The notes under the pieces were generated by a model. The model saw nothing but the letters and a program-made list of their open reading frames with translations. It was not told the origin of the DNA and did no database searches. A DNA stretch of 36,227 bases from Veillonella montpellierensis DSM 17217. GTDB taxonomy: Bacteria; Bacillota; Negativicutes; Veillonellales; Veillonellaceae. Position numbers and translations under genes: made by a program. Position 1 is the stretch's first letter. Every line of letters begins with the position of its first letter. The stretch is from NCBI RefSeq assembly GCF_000426745.1, contig NZ_AUFY01000017.1, positions 1 through 36,227 on the forward strand, given 5' to 3'. Shown one piece after another: positions 16,384-24,195 of the stretch.

Positions 16384-16815
16384 CTATTTAGTTACCTTTG
16401 CATAATAGGTAGATCCTTTATCGGAACCATGCATCAAATTCATTAATTCTTCTGCTCGTTCTAATGTGATACCACAGTAATTTGCATATTCTACTAAAGG
16501 GTTTCCTCTAAGTGCCCTCTTATGTGCCATCACAGCCCGACGTTCTTCCTTAGACAGGCCTTCTACCTCTTTAAGATCTTGCATGCGACGGGCATTACGA
16601 AACGTCAAATATGCCTTTGTCCGCTCCGCTTCTTGCAATGTCATATTACCTTCCTGTACCAGTTCGTCTAAATAATACTGTGCCACCTGCGGCTTATGCG
16701 GTTCTGCTCCTCGCAAATAATATGGCATCGTAGCTGGTTCTGGCATCCGTGCCATCGTCGCACTACACGTACCGAGTAAAGATACCATAACTAACAATAA
16801 CACTTTATAATCCAT
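16384..16815 (-). CDS. Small secreted helical protein, DUF2680-like
   Basis: A 143-residue protein with an N-terminal signal peptide of about 20-22 residues (MDYKVLLLVMVSLLGT, then CSATMA, with a cysteine that could also act as a lipobox-like residue but without a good consensus). The mature part is alpha-helical and charged. The segment YYLDELVQEGNMTLQEAERTK resembles the 'L...G.lTqeqAd.ik' unit seen in DUF2680-type exported proteins, and a similar unit returns as YCGITLERAEELM. It starts 14 bp after the TonB-dependent receptor stop, with AGGAG before the ATG, so it is co-transcribed with the receptor. It may bind a ligand or assist the receptor in the periplasm; that is inference. Family match is tentative. 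Confidence 0.7.
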   Translation of the reverse strand: MDYKVLLLVMVSLLGTCSATMARMPEPATMPYYLRGAEPHKPQVAQYYLDELVQEGNMTLQEAERTKAYLTFRNARRMQDLKEVEGLSKEERRAVMAHKRALRGNPLVEYANYCGITLERAEELMNLMHGSDKGSTYYAKVTK

Positions 16816-16829
16816 ACGATACTCCTATC

Positions 16830-19061
16830 TTAGAAGAAATAATGCAATCCCATAGTGTACGTCCGTCCACTAGCTGCTTCACTAGCATAGAAATTTCTAT
16901 CAAACAAATTATATACAGTAAATTGTAATTTAGCATCTTCTGTGACGTCATAATTAAATGCTAAATTTGTAATAAAGAACGCATCATCTGAATAATATGT
17001 TCCACTTTTAACTTCTGATTTTTGTCTTTCACTAACATATTGTGCATCTGCTAAAATATTCCATTTATTTTTAGTATAAGCAACCCCAAAATGAAGTAAA
17101 TGTTTTGGCACACTATAATTATGTTCTCCATCAATCGACTCAGATTCCCATGCATAATTGACATAAGAACTCCATACATTATTAAATTTATGCGTTCCTT
17201 CCAATTCTATACCTGTTTTTTTTGCCTCCCCAAAATTTCTATACTGAGAAAATCCTTTTTTATATAGAATTCCATTCATAGATGTTTCTTTATTAGTTTT
17301 ATAGTATTTAATAGCGTCCTTTGTTACAGTCTTATAAAGAGTCGCACTGGCAAAAGTTTTATGACCCCATTTTTTCTTCATACCAATTTCAAACGTATTC
17401 GCAGTTTCTGGTTTTAGCTCAGGATTAGATAAGGACCCCTGTTTATCAACTGTAAGTTTTCCATTACTATTCTTAATTTTTGCCCCTTCATCTCTATAAA
17501 CCTTATACAGGATAGGTGGGGTAAAGGAATGACCATAACTTGCAAATAAAGTTACATCTTTCGGCAATGCATATTCGAAAGATAATTTTGGACTCCATTC
17601 CGTATAAACGCCTTCTGCATAAGTGCGTGCCACATTCGTATCTAAATAGGTTCCATATCCACCATATTTTTTATATCTATCAAAACGGATGCCCATATAG
17701 GTAGTCAATCGTTCACTAGCTTGCCATTTATCTTGTACATACCCAGACCATGCTTCATCTTTACCGCCATGAAGTTCATAGGCTGACTTGTTACTATCTA
17801 AATTTCTCCATGTATCTAATGTATATCTAGTTTGATCAAAAGAACTACTTCGATAACCTATACCAGCTAATAAGGTATGTTCATTTAAATCCCAGGTCTT
17901 ATGTACATCAAAGTCCTTAGTTTTACTTGGATAAAAAGAAAATTTTCCCTTTCCATTCCACGCCTCTAACTCACTAGGAGTAACACTTTGTTTTGGTCCA
18001 TCTGGCGAGGAAAATCCTGCTTTTTTAATATCTGTCATACCAATATGAGCATGAATTCTATGTTTAATATCATTATAGTTAAGATTATGTATTGCCCATT
18101 CTCTCTGTCCTACATATCCCAAAAAATTAACTGGTTCTATATCAAATTGCTTTCCTGTTGGCAAAATAACTTTTCCATAAAACAACTCATTCCCATTTGT
18201 ATCCTTAATAAAACTAAATGGATGAGTATAAGAATAACGGTGATTGCTATGAGAATATGAATATGTTAAAGACTGATCTTTATCAAAATGATATGTTGTT
18301 TTCACATGATAACTTTCAGTGCTAAGTGCCTTATCGCCTCTACCACCGACAATATATCTATCTCTAGCAGATGTATCTAGCGCTACATTAACTACAGGGT
18401 CTGTAATTTTTGCATTACCAGCAACTTTTTCAATGAAAAAACCAGGCCAACCATTTGTTTTTCTTTTTTCATAACCTGCATTAATATCTAATTTATCTTT
18501 TTTTATGGATGCATTATATCCTTGCGTAGTTGTATGATTGCTACCTGTAGAAAGAATAATATCTCCATGAAGACCTTCTTCTCTATTCTTTTTAGTGGTA
18601 ATTTGTATAACGCCTCCAACAGCACGTCCACCATATAAAGAAGAAGCTGCTCCACGCACTACTTCAATTTTTTCAATATTTTGTATAGGTATTAAGCTCC
18701 AGTCAACTGTACCATCCCATCCACTATTAACGGGTTGTCCATCAACCATGACAAGAATATCTGTCGAATTAAATCCACGCATAGAAATATCGCCATCATT
18801 CTTTGGATTCAAATAAATCCCGGGCAATTGTCCAACAGCTTGTGCAGTCGATGAGTAATTATGATCTGCTATCTCTTTTGCTGTAACAACACTTACAGAA
18901 GCCGGTACTTTTTCTACTGATTCTTCCATTCTAGTTGCTGTTACAACCACTGGTGGCAACTCATACGTAGAAGGTGTACTAGCATGTACTCCTACAAAAG
19001 CTACACTCGTACCTGTCATAAGTGTACATAAAATAGCACTACTTAATAATTTTTTTGACAT
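16830..19061 (-). CDS. TonB-dependent outer-membrane receptor (second, separate unit)
   Basis: A 743-residue outer-membrane receptor. A signal peptide (1 to about 27, ending VHA) is followed by the TonB box PPVVVTATR (36-44), the plug domain (VSVVTAKEI, LPGIYLNPK, ISMRGFNSTDILVMVDG, IEKIEVVRGAASSLYGG, GGVIQITT), a beta-barrel from about 165, and the typical C-terminal strand ending in an aromatic residue (YTMGLHYFF). The plug pattern is that of siderophore, heme or cobalamin receptors; the ligand cannot be assigned. AGGAG lies 8 nt before the ATG. No Fur-like site or good promoter was found upstream. It would depend on the TonB-ExbBD encoded just upstream in the neighbouring unit, and is co-transcribed with a small secreted protein. 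Confidence 0.93.
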   Translation of the reverse strand: MSKKLLSSAILCTLMTGTSVAFVGVHASTPSTYELPPVVVTATRMEESVEKVPASVSVVTAKEIADHNYSSTAQAVGQLPGIYLNPKNDGDISMRGFNSTDILVMVDGQPVNSGWDGTVDWSLIPIQNIEKIEVVRGAASSLYGGRAVGGVIQITTKKNREEGLHGDIILSTGSNHTTTQGYNASIKKDKLDINAGYEKRKTNGWPGFFIEKVAGNAKITDPVVNVALDTSARDRYIVGGRGDKALSTESYHVKTTYHFDKDQSLTYSYSHSNHRYSYTHPFSFIKDTNGNELFYGKVILPTGKQFDIEPVNFLGYVGQREWAIHNLNYNDIKHRIHAHIGMTDIKKAGFSSPDGPKQSVTPSELEAWNGKGKFSFYPSKTKDFDVHKTWDLNEHTLLAGIGYRSSSFDQTRYTLDTWRNLDSNKSAYELHGGKDEAWSGYVQDKWQASERLTTYMGIRFDRYKKYGGYGTYLDTNVARTYAEGVYTEWSPKLSFEYALPKDVTLFASYGHSFTPPILYKVYRDEGAKIKNSNGKLTVDKQGSLSNPELKPETANTFEIGMKKKWGHKTFASATLYKTVTKDAIKYYKTNKETSMNGILYKKGFSQYRNFGEAKKTGIELEGTHKFNNVWSSYVNYAWESESIDGEHNYSVPKHLLHFGVAYTKNKWNILADAQYVSERQKSEVKSGTYYSDDAFFITNLAFNYDVTEDAKLQFTVYNLFDRNFYASEAASGRTYTMGLHYFF

Positions 19062-19349
19062 ACATATTTCTCCTTTAAAACGAATACATTTCTAATAAAC
19101 AAAACATTTCTTCACTAGATACTTATCACCGCTTTTCTTAGTATTGTTTTAATTCTGGAGTAAGAGCGTATATATACTTGATAGATCTAATTATATGTAC
19201 TCTATAACAAAATTTTCTATCACTTCATCTTTCAACTATCGTATCATGTTTCCATACTACTTTCAATGTGTCCTATCATTTTACTAATAAAATTATTGTT
19301 ATTAACTTGCTTGTATGTATCACTATCGTATATGCACTATTTCTAAGAA
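19062..19349. other. Upstream region of the second TonB-dependent receptor
   Basis: This AT-rich stretch must hold the promoter of the receptor gene, read to the left. No near-consensus -35/-10 pair, Fur-like box or known riboswitch (the cobalamin type was specifically looked for) could be identified by eye. No gene is seen on either strand. Confidence 0.4.
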
Positions 19350-19387
19350 AAAGAACCCTACAAAAATATTTTTCTGTAAGGTTCTTT
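19350..19387 (-). terminator. Terminator after tonB
   Basis: AAAGAACC (19350-19357) pairs with GGTTCTTT (19380-19387), continued inward by TACA/TGTA and AAA/TTT with two mismatches and a 4-nt loop. On the minus strand the stem ends in TTCTTTTTC, so it terminates the transporter/TonB operon about 140 bp after the tonB stop. Confidence 0.78.
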
Positions 19388-19525
19388 ATCGTTCATAGTG
19401 GCAATTAACCAGTATAACCTTGATTCTATCTTATACTCCTTTTTAAGCTTCACCTAATAAAAGGATTTCAAAACAGACATAGTATATATTCGACTTACTA
19501 ATATAACACTATATATTCTATTAAA

Positions 19526-20263
19526 TTATAGTGAGAACGTGTACGTTCTTCTCGCATAAGCACGTACAGGCTTGCCATTTTGTGTAGCTGGTACAAAAGT
19601 CCATTGGTACGCTACCTTCCTAACTGCTTCCTCAAATTCAGAGCCTCCTGTACTATCAATAACATCTACCGAACTAACAGTTCCATCTTTTTCCACTAAA
19701 AGTTGTACTGTAACGCTTCCCGTCTTTCCTTGTCGTAACATTTTAGGTGGATATGATGCTTCAACATCATTCACCAAGGTTAGGCTTCCTTTATCTACTA
19801 TAACGCCATCATCATTTCCCATAGTGCCATTGCCAATATTGTCTCCGCTACCTTCACCAGACCCTGTCCCTTCTCCCTGTTCAGCACCTACGCCAGAACT
19901 CGATCCTATACTCTCTCCTCCTATATTAGCGGCACTATTAGTATCAGCAATCGTATCATTAGGTTTCTTTTGAGGTATAGGGTTTGATTGATATGCACTA
20001 ACTTGTTCCAATATAGCATTAGCTTCTTCCACAGATGAAATAGGCGGAGGTATCGTTACTTTTTCTGTCTGAGGCTTAGTAATAGCAGGTCCTCCACTAG
20101 ACTGCCCACTATCTCCTTTTCCTTCATCTACTAAACGTACTTCTACAACATCTAGTTTATTATCTGTATACACTTGTAATTTTCCCAACACGCCTAATAT
20201 GATTAATAATCCTATATTTATAAGACAAGATATTACTATAGGGAGGCGCCATCGTCTATCCAT
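19526..20263 (-). CDS. tonB: TonB energy transducer
   Basis: A 245-residue TonB-family protein linking ExbB-ExbD at the inner membrane to outer-membrane receptors. It has one N-terminal transmembrane helix (about 8-26), then a long flexible periplasmic linker rich in Gly, Ser and Pro (PQTEKVTIPPPI, then GSSSGVGAEQGEGTGSGEG). The linker is glycine-rich rather than the Pro-Lys/Pro-Glu rod of E. coli TonB. The C-terminal TonB domain is clear: YPPKMLRQGKTGSVTVQLL, DGTVSSVDVIDSTG and FEEAVRKVAYQWTFVPA, ending in YARRTYTFSL. It starts 9 bp after exbD in the same operon. Confidence 0.93.
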   Translation of the reverse strand: MDRRWRLPIVISCLINIGLLIILGVLGKLQVYTDNKLDVVEVRLVDEGKGDSGQSSGGPAITKPQTEKVTIPPPISSVEEANAILEQVSAYQSNPIPQKKPNDTIADTNSAANIGGESIGSSSGVGAEQGEGTGSGEGSGDNIGNGTMGNDDGVIVDKGSLTLVNDVEASYPPKMLRQGKTGSVTVQLLVEKDGTVSSVDVIDSTGGSEFEEAVRKVAYQWTFVPATQNGKPVRAYARRTYTFSL

Positions 20264-20272
20264 AATACCTCC

Positions 20273-20677
20273 TTATTTACTGTCTGTAGCAATCGATATT
20301 TTTACAATTCCCATTTGTTTTAATGTATCCAAAACAGTAACAAATGATCCATATTCTACTTTAGCATCGCCACGTAAAATAACGACTATATCTCCACCTT
20401 TTACTTTCTCTGCTTGCAAATATCGGATCATACCTTCTAGTGATACAGCTTGTGATTCCACATAAATTTGTCCTGTATTAGTTATGGTTATTGGTACCTT
20501 GCGTTCTAAATCAATTTTAGCTGTTGTAGCCTGTGGCAATTGAACTGGCATGGACTTTTGCACAACCATAGTTAACATACTCATCATGAAAAATACTAAC
20601 AAGAAAAAGATAATATCAATCATTGGAATAATCATAATTTTTGGTTTTGACGTAGTTCTCAATGACCTAAGACGCAT
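20273..20677 (-). CDS. exbD: ExbD, proton-channel subunit of the TonB complex
   Basis: A 134-residue inner-membrane protein with one N-terminal helix and a periplasmic domain, the standard ExbD size. The helix contains the essential proton-path aspartate in IPMIDIIFFLLVFFM (Asp21). The periplasmic domain shows VPITITNTGQIYVESQ and DIVVILRGDAKVEYG, typical of ExbD/TolR. The start at 20677 was chosen because it gives the usual MRLR N-terminus and has AGGTG upstream; the frame is open a further 48 nt but that adds an atypical extension. The gene overlaps the end of exbB by 11 bp, suggesting translational coupling. Confidence 0.92.
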   Translation of the reverse strand: MRLRSLRTTSKPKIMIIPMIDIIFFLLVFFMMSMLTMVVQKSMPVQLPQATTAKIDLERKVPITITNTGQIYVESQAVSLEGMIRYLQAEKVKGGDIVVILRGDAKVEYGSFVTVLDTLKQMGIVKISIATDSK

Positions 20678-21281
20678 GATTTTCACCTGCCAATTCCGCC
20701 ATATACATACTACTAGCATCTTCAATCTGACTAATCAAAACATCTTGTTGATGTGCTAGGTATGTATGTAAAATAACGGCAATAATCGCTACTATCAATC
20801 CTGTTGCTGTGGCTATAAGTGCTTCACCGACTCCCCCTGTAATCGCAAATGGTTCTCCTTCAGAAATAGACAAAATACTAAAAGATCCAATCATACCTGT
20901 AACGGTTCCTAATAAACCTAATAAAGGAGCTATAGTAACAATCGACTCAATATAGCTCAAATATTGTCGCAACTTGGATGATTCGCTAATCGAGGCTGCT
21001 TCTAATAATTTTTCTTGTTTTTCTATATTATCGCCACCACGAGCTGCCTCTGCTAATATATGGCTAATCATACCAGATCGCGTATTCTTCAAAGATATAA
21101 TGGCTTTCCAATCATGCTTAGCTATCAATGGATTTACTAATTCCTGTAATTCCTGCACATTTTCGGAAACAGATCGATAAAAACGCACACGTTCTACGAA
21201 AACCACAATAACAATAAAAGAACACACTAGCAATGGATACATGACATATCCACCTTTTATAAATAATTCAAACAATTGCAT
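20667..21281 (-). CDS. exbB: ExbB, MotA/TolQ/ExbB proton channel protein
   Basis: A 204-residue inner-membrane protein with three hydrophobic helices (about 14-30, 112-135, 150-175). The conserved signature around helices 2 and 3 is clear: ESIVTIAPLLGLLGTVTGMIGSF and GGVGEALIATATGLIVAI, which line the proton pathway. The long cytoplasmic loop lies between helices 1 and 2. With ExbD it harvests the proton gradient to energise TonB. AAGGAG precedes the ATG. It lies 14 bp after the ABC ATPase gene, so the energy-transducing genes are in the same operon as the transporter. Confidence 0.93.
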   Translation of the reverse strand: MQLFELFIKGGYVMYPLLVCSFIVIVVFVERVRFYRSVSENVQELQELVNPLIAKHDWKAIISLKNTRSGMISHILAEAARGGDNIEKQEKLLEAASISESSKLRQYLSYIESIVTIAPLLGLLGTVTGMIGSFSILSISEGEPFAITGGVGEALIATATGLIVAIIAVILHTYLAHQQDVLISQIEDASSMYMAELAGENHAS

Positions 21282-21295
21282 ACAATCACTCCTTG

Positions 21296-22066
21296 TTATT
21301 TTACAGTTTCTGTGAAAATAATATGAATGGAATTTGGTATTGGTCCTTCTATAATACGACTCTTAACGCCATATAATCTTTCTATAAACTCTGGTGTTAA
21401 TAACTCTTTCGGCGTGCCAATTCCCACAATTTTACCTTCATGCATCGCCACTAGCCGATGACAAAACTGCGCTGCTAAATTTAAATCATGAATAGCCATC
21501 ACTACAGTCACTTTAGCATCTCTAACTATTTCAAGCATTTCAAGTTGATATTTAATATCTAAATGATTTGTTGGTTCATCTAATACTAAACATGGTGTTT
21601 CTTGCGTCAAAGCTCGTGCCAAAATAACCCTTTGTTGTTCTCCTCCAGACAGACTCAAAAAATTGCGTTGTTGCATATGAGCTATCCCAACTTTATCGAG
21701 AGCTTGTTCAGCTATTTTATAATCTTTAGGGGTATCACCTTCTAAAAGTTTTTTATGAGGCATTCGTCCCATTAAAACAATATCCATAACAGTAAAATCA
21801 AATTGATACTGATTATGTTGTGCCACTACAGCCATTTGTAAAGCACTTTCACGAAATGAAAGTTCATCTAACGACCTACCATTAAGTATAATCTTACCAG
21901 AATTTGGATGTAATGTCCTATACATACATTTTAATAGCGTGCTTTTCCCACTACCATTTGGCCCAATTACGCCTACAATTTCGTCTTTACAAACCATAAA
22001 ATTAATATTTTTTAGTATCTGAAAATCATTAATTCCATAATTAACACTCTCTATCTGTAGCTCCAT
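21296..22066 (-). CDS. Iron-complex type ABC transporter ATP-binding protein (FecE/FepC family)
   Basis: A 256-residue ATPase of the FecE/FepC/BtuD family that powers import through the FecCD-type permease. It has Walker A GPNGSGKST (35-43), the Q-loop glutamine (Gln83, VAQHNQ), signature LSGGEQQR (139-146), Walker B CLVLDEPTNHLD (Asp163, Glu164) and the switch histidine His193 (AIHDLNLA). These are all intact. The start codon overlaps the permease stop by one base. Families of this type serve siderophores, heme or cobalamin, so the substrate remains open. Confidence 0.94.
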   Translation of the reverse strand: MELQIESVNYGINDFQILKNINFMVCKDEIVGVIGPNGSGKSTLLKCMYRTLHPNSGKIILNGRSLDELSFRESALQMAVVAQHNQYQFDFTVMDIVLMGRMPHKKLLEGDTPKDYKIAEQALDKVGIAHMQQRNFLSLSGGEQQRVILARALTQETPCLVLDEPTNHLDIKYQLEMLEIVRDAKVTVVMAIHDLNLAAQFCHRLVAMHEGKIVGIGTPKELLTPEFIERLYGVKSRIIEGPIPNSIHIIFTETVK

Positions 22067-23121
22067 TAATTACCTCCAAAAGCATATGTCTTTTTTACCA
22101 TTAAATATACAAAAAATGGGGCTCCAATAACCGATGTTAAAATTCCTATTGGTAAATCTGTATGAGAAATCAAAGTTCTACTTAATGTATCAGCTACAAC
22201 TAACAATAACGCTCCACTCAAAGCAGAAATAGGTAAAAGCCCTTTGTGATTTGTCCCTAATGATTGTCTTATAATATGTGGTATCAATAATCCAACAAAC
22301 CCTATAATACCAGCTGCATATACAGAAAACCCTACCATTAATGAACTCACTATAAGGTATAATTGTCTATATCGATGTAAATCAACCCCTAATGTAATAG
22401 CAACCTCATCACCCAATAGCATTAAATTTAAAATCTTAGTTTGCAAACAAAAAAATATTATTGGAATAATAATTACAATTGTCATAATAGCAATCAAATT
22501 CCAAGTTGCCCCCGCTAAACTTCCCATCATCCAAAATGTAATGTTTTGAATGCCGTCTTTATCTTGTCCAAAATAAACAATAATACTCGTAAATGCACTG
22601 CACACAGCACTAAGTGCCATTCCTGCAAGTAATAACTTTATTGCATTAGATCGTCCCCCTAAATTTGATATCAAAAGAACCCCGAAAGAAATTATCATGG
22701 CCCCAATAAACGCCATAATCCCCACATATTGTTCGCCTAATAGAGTGCCTATCCCCAATAAAATAGCTACCGTAGCACCTGTAGATGCTCCTGATGATAT
22801 TCCTAAAATATAAGGATCTGCTAATGGGTTTTTTACGATAGCTTGCATTATAACGCCACTAATAGCTAGTCCTGCCCCTACTAAAGCTGCTAACAAAATT
22901 CTTGGCATCCGAAGTGTCCAAATAATATCATTTAAAGCTCCTTGTCTCGGATCATTAATACTAATGCCATGTACAAACTTTGAAACTATAACTTGCCATA
23001 ATATATCGATAGGAATATGTACAGTCCCTAAAAATAAAGCTACCCCCATAGCTATAATAAGTAGTACTGTAAGTATTAAACTTATTCCTATAATTCTCCA
23101 TGTATATGTCCCATTATTCAT
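22066..23121 (-). CDS. FecCD family ABC transporter permease
   Basis: A 351-residue inner-membrane permease of the FecCD/BtuC family with about ten hydrophobic helices. Diagnostic stretches are RMPRILLAALVGAGLAISGV (the conserved N-terminal 'RlPR...l.GaaLa.sG'), NPLADPYILGISSGAS, the central GxxL coupling region near ITLGVDLHRYR, and FVGLLIPHIIRQSLGTNHKGLLP. The family acts as a homodimer with the FecE-type ATPase. AGGAGG stands just before the ATG, and the gene overlaps the end of the binding-protein gene by 8 bp, indicating an operon. Confidence 0.94.
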   Translation of the reverse strand: MNNGTYTWRIIGISLILTVLLIIAMGVALFLGTVHIPIDILWQVIVSKFVHGISINDPRQGALNDIIWTLRMPRILLAALVGAGLAISGVIMQAIVKNPLADPYILGISSGASTGATVAILLGIGTLLGEQYVGIMAFIGAMIISFGVLLISNLGGRSNAIKLLLAGMALSAVCSAFTSIIVYFGQDKDGIQNITFWMMGSLAGATWNLIAIMTIVIIIPIIFFCLQTKILNLMLLGDEVAITLGVDLHRYRQLYLIVSSLMVGFSVYAAGIIGFVGLLIPHIIRQSLGTNHKGLLPISALSGALLLVVADTLSRTLISHTDLPIGILTSVIGAPFFVYLMVKKTYAFGGN

Positions 23122-24145
23122 GAGTACCTCCTGTAAAATTAGGATATAATCCCTGAATCATAATATCTAATCCATCTTTAACTCTTGTACCTGCACTATA
23201 AACCATACATAAAGGGATACTATAGACACGATGATTTCTTATAGCATCAACATGTTGTAGAGTAGGATTATTGTATAGATTTTGAACTAATTCTGTTTGT
23301 CTATCATAATCTTCTTCAACAACAATTAAGAATATAACCGAGGGATTAAAATAAATAAGTTCTTCCATATTAATAGTTTCACCAGCATCCTTAATCAAAT
23401 TCCCACCTATTTCTTTGATCATATTTCCTGCTAATGTGTCTTCATTATATACCCTAAATTGACGACCTTCTCGTTCTAATATCATAACGCTGTCTTTACT
23501 CTGTTTCGTTATACTATAATTTTTAGCTGCTTGTACATATTTTTTTATATTCTGAACTATTTCTTCTGCCCGTGATGTTCTATTGACAATAGCACCTAAG
23601 TCTAAGATATATTGATATTCACTATCTAATGTACGTTTTGATTTTTTATAGGAGGATGTCGATATATATGTATGTATTCCCCTGTGAGACCAAAAGTCTG
23701 AACTTTTCCAATTTTTCTTCTGAAAAGTAGAATACCATCCAACTAATAAATCAGGTTCCCATAATAATGTAGTTTCTATATCTGGAATTTGCATACTTTT
23801 ATAAGGAATTTTCTCATATTCCTCACGATAATCTTTAGCAATGTACTTACTATCTGGAACACCAATCGCCGCAATGATTCGATCACCCACACCCAAAGCC
23901 AATAAAGTTTCTATAGAGTTTTGCCATACACCTATAATACGTTTACTTTCACCTTCGTATACCACATTCTGATAGGATCCATTACTATTTAATTGATATA
24001 CTACTCTAGTTTTTACATCAGTACTAGGTAAATAGCCTTCCATATACTTAGGCATAGGTATAAATTCTTCTTTTCCATGTAAATACGCAGTATAAAGGCA
24101 TATTATTATAGCTAATATATACCCCATCAAATATATTTTTTTCAT
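23114..24145 (-). CDS. Periplasmic metal-complex binding protein of the ABC importer
   Basis: A 343-residue class III (FepB/BtuF-type) substrate-binding protein. The N-terminal hydrophobic segment (about 4-22) is a signal peptide or membrane anchor; there is no convincing lipobox. The fold is recognisable from RIIGVWQNSIETLLALGVGDRI at the start of lobe 1, then LLWEPDLLVGW, a long linking helix with the RAEEIVQNIKKYV segment, and YFNPSVIFLIV in lobe 2, ending with RVYSIPL. It hands the ligand from the outer-membrane receptor encoded just upstream to the FecCD permease. A hairpin lies between it and the receptor gene. Confidence 0.88.
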   Translation of the reverse strand: MKKIYLMGYILAIIICLYTAYLHGKEEFIPMPKYMEGYLPSTDVKTRVVYQLNSNGSYQNVVYEGESKRIIGVWQNSIETLLALGVGDRIIAAIGVPDSKYIAKDYREEYEKIPYKSMQIPDIETTLLWEPDLLVGWYSTFQKKNWKSSDFWSHRGIHTYISTSSYKKSKRTLDSEYQYILDLGAIVNRTSRAEEIVQNIKKYVQAAKNYSITKQSKDSVMILEREGRQFRVYNEDTLAGNMIKEIGGNLIKDAGETINMEELIYFNPSVIFLIVVEEDYDRQTELVQNLYNNPTLQHVDAIRNHRVYSIPLCMVYSAGTRVKDGLDIMIQGLYPNFTGGTHE

Positions 24146-24159
24146 ATCTTCACCTAAAT

Positions 24160-24186
24160 GAAAGAGCTACATAATGTAGCTCTTTC
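24160..24186. terminator. Hairpin between receptor and binding-protein genes (possible attenuator)
   Basis: GAAAGAGCTAC (24160-24170) pairs perfectly with GTAGCTCTTTC (24176-24186) around ATAAT. It lies in the 50-bp gap after the receptor stop codon. On the minus strand it is followed by ATTTAGG, a weak U-run, so partial termination or 3'-end protection of the receptor mRNA is more likely than a full stop. Confidence 0.55.
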
Positions 24187-24195
24187 AAAATATTA

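Noticed and set aside
19062-19349. Cobalamin or other riboswitch upstream of the second TonB-dependent receptor
   Set aside because: Conserved core motifs of such riboswitches were looked for and not found.
19572-19973. 133-codon open frame opposite tonB
   Set aside because: It lies wholly within the clear tonB gene and reflects the antisense of its Gly/Ser-rich linker; its proline/serine-rich product has no family match.
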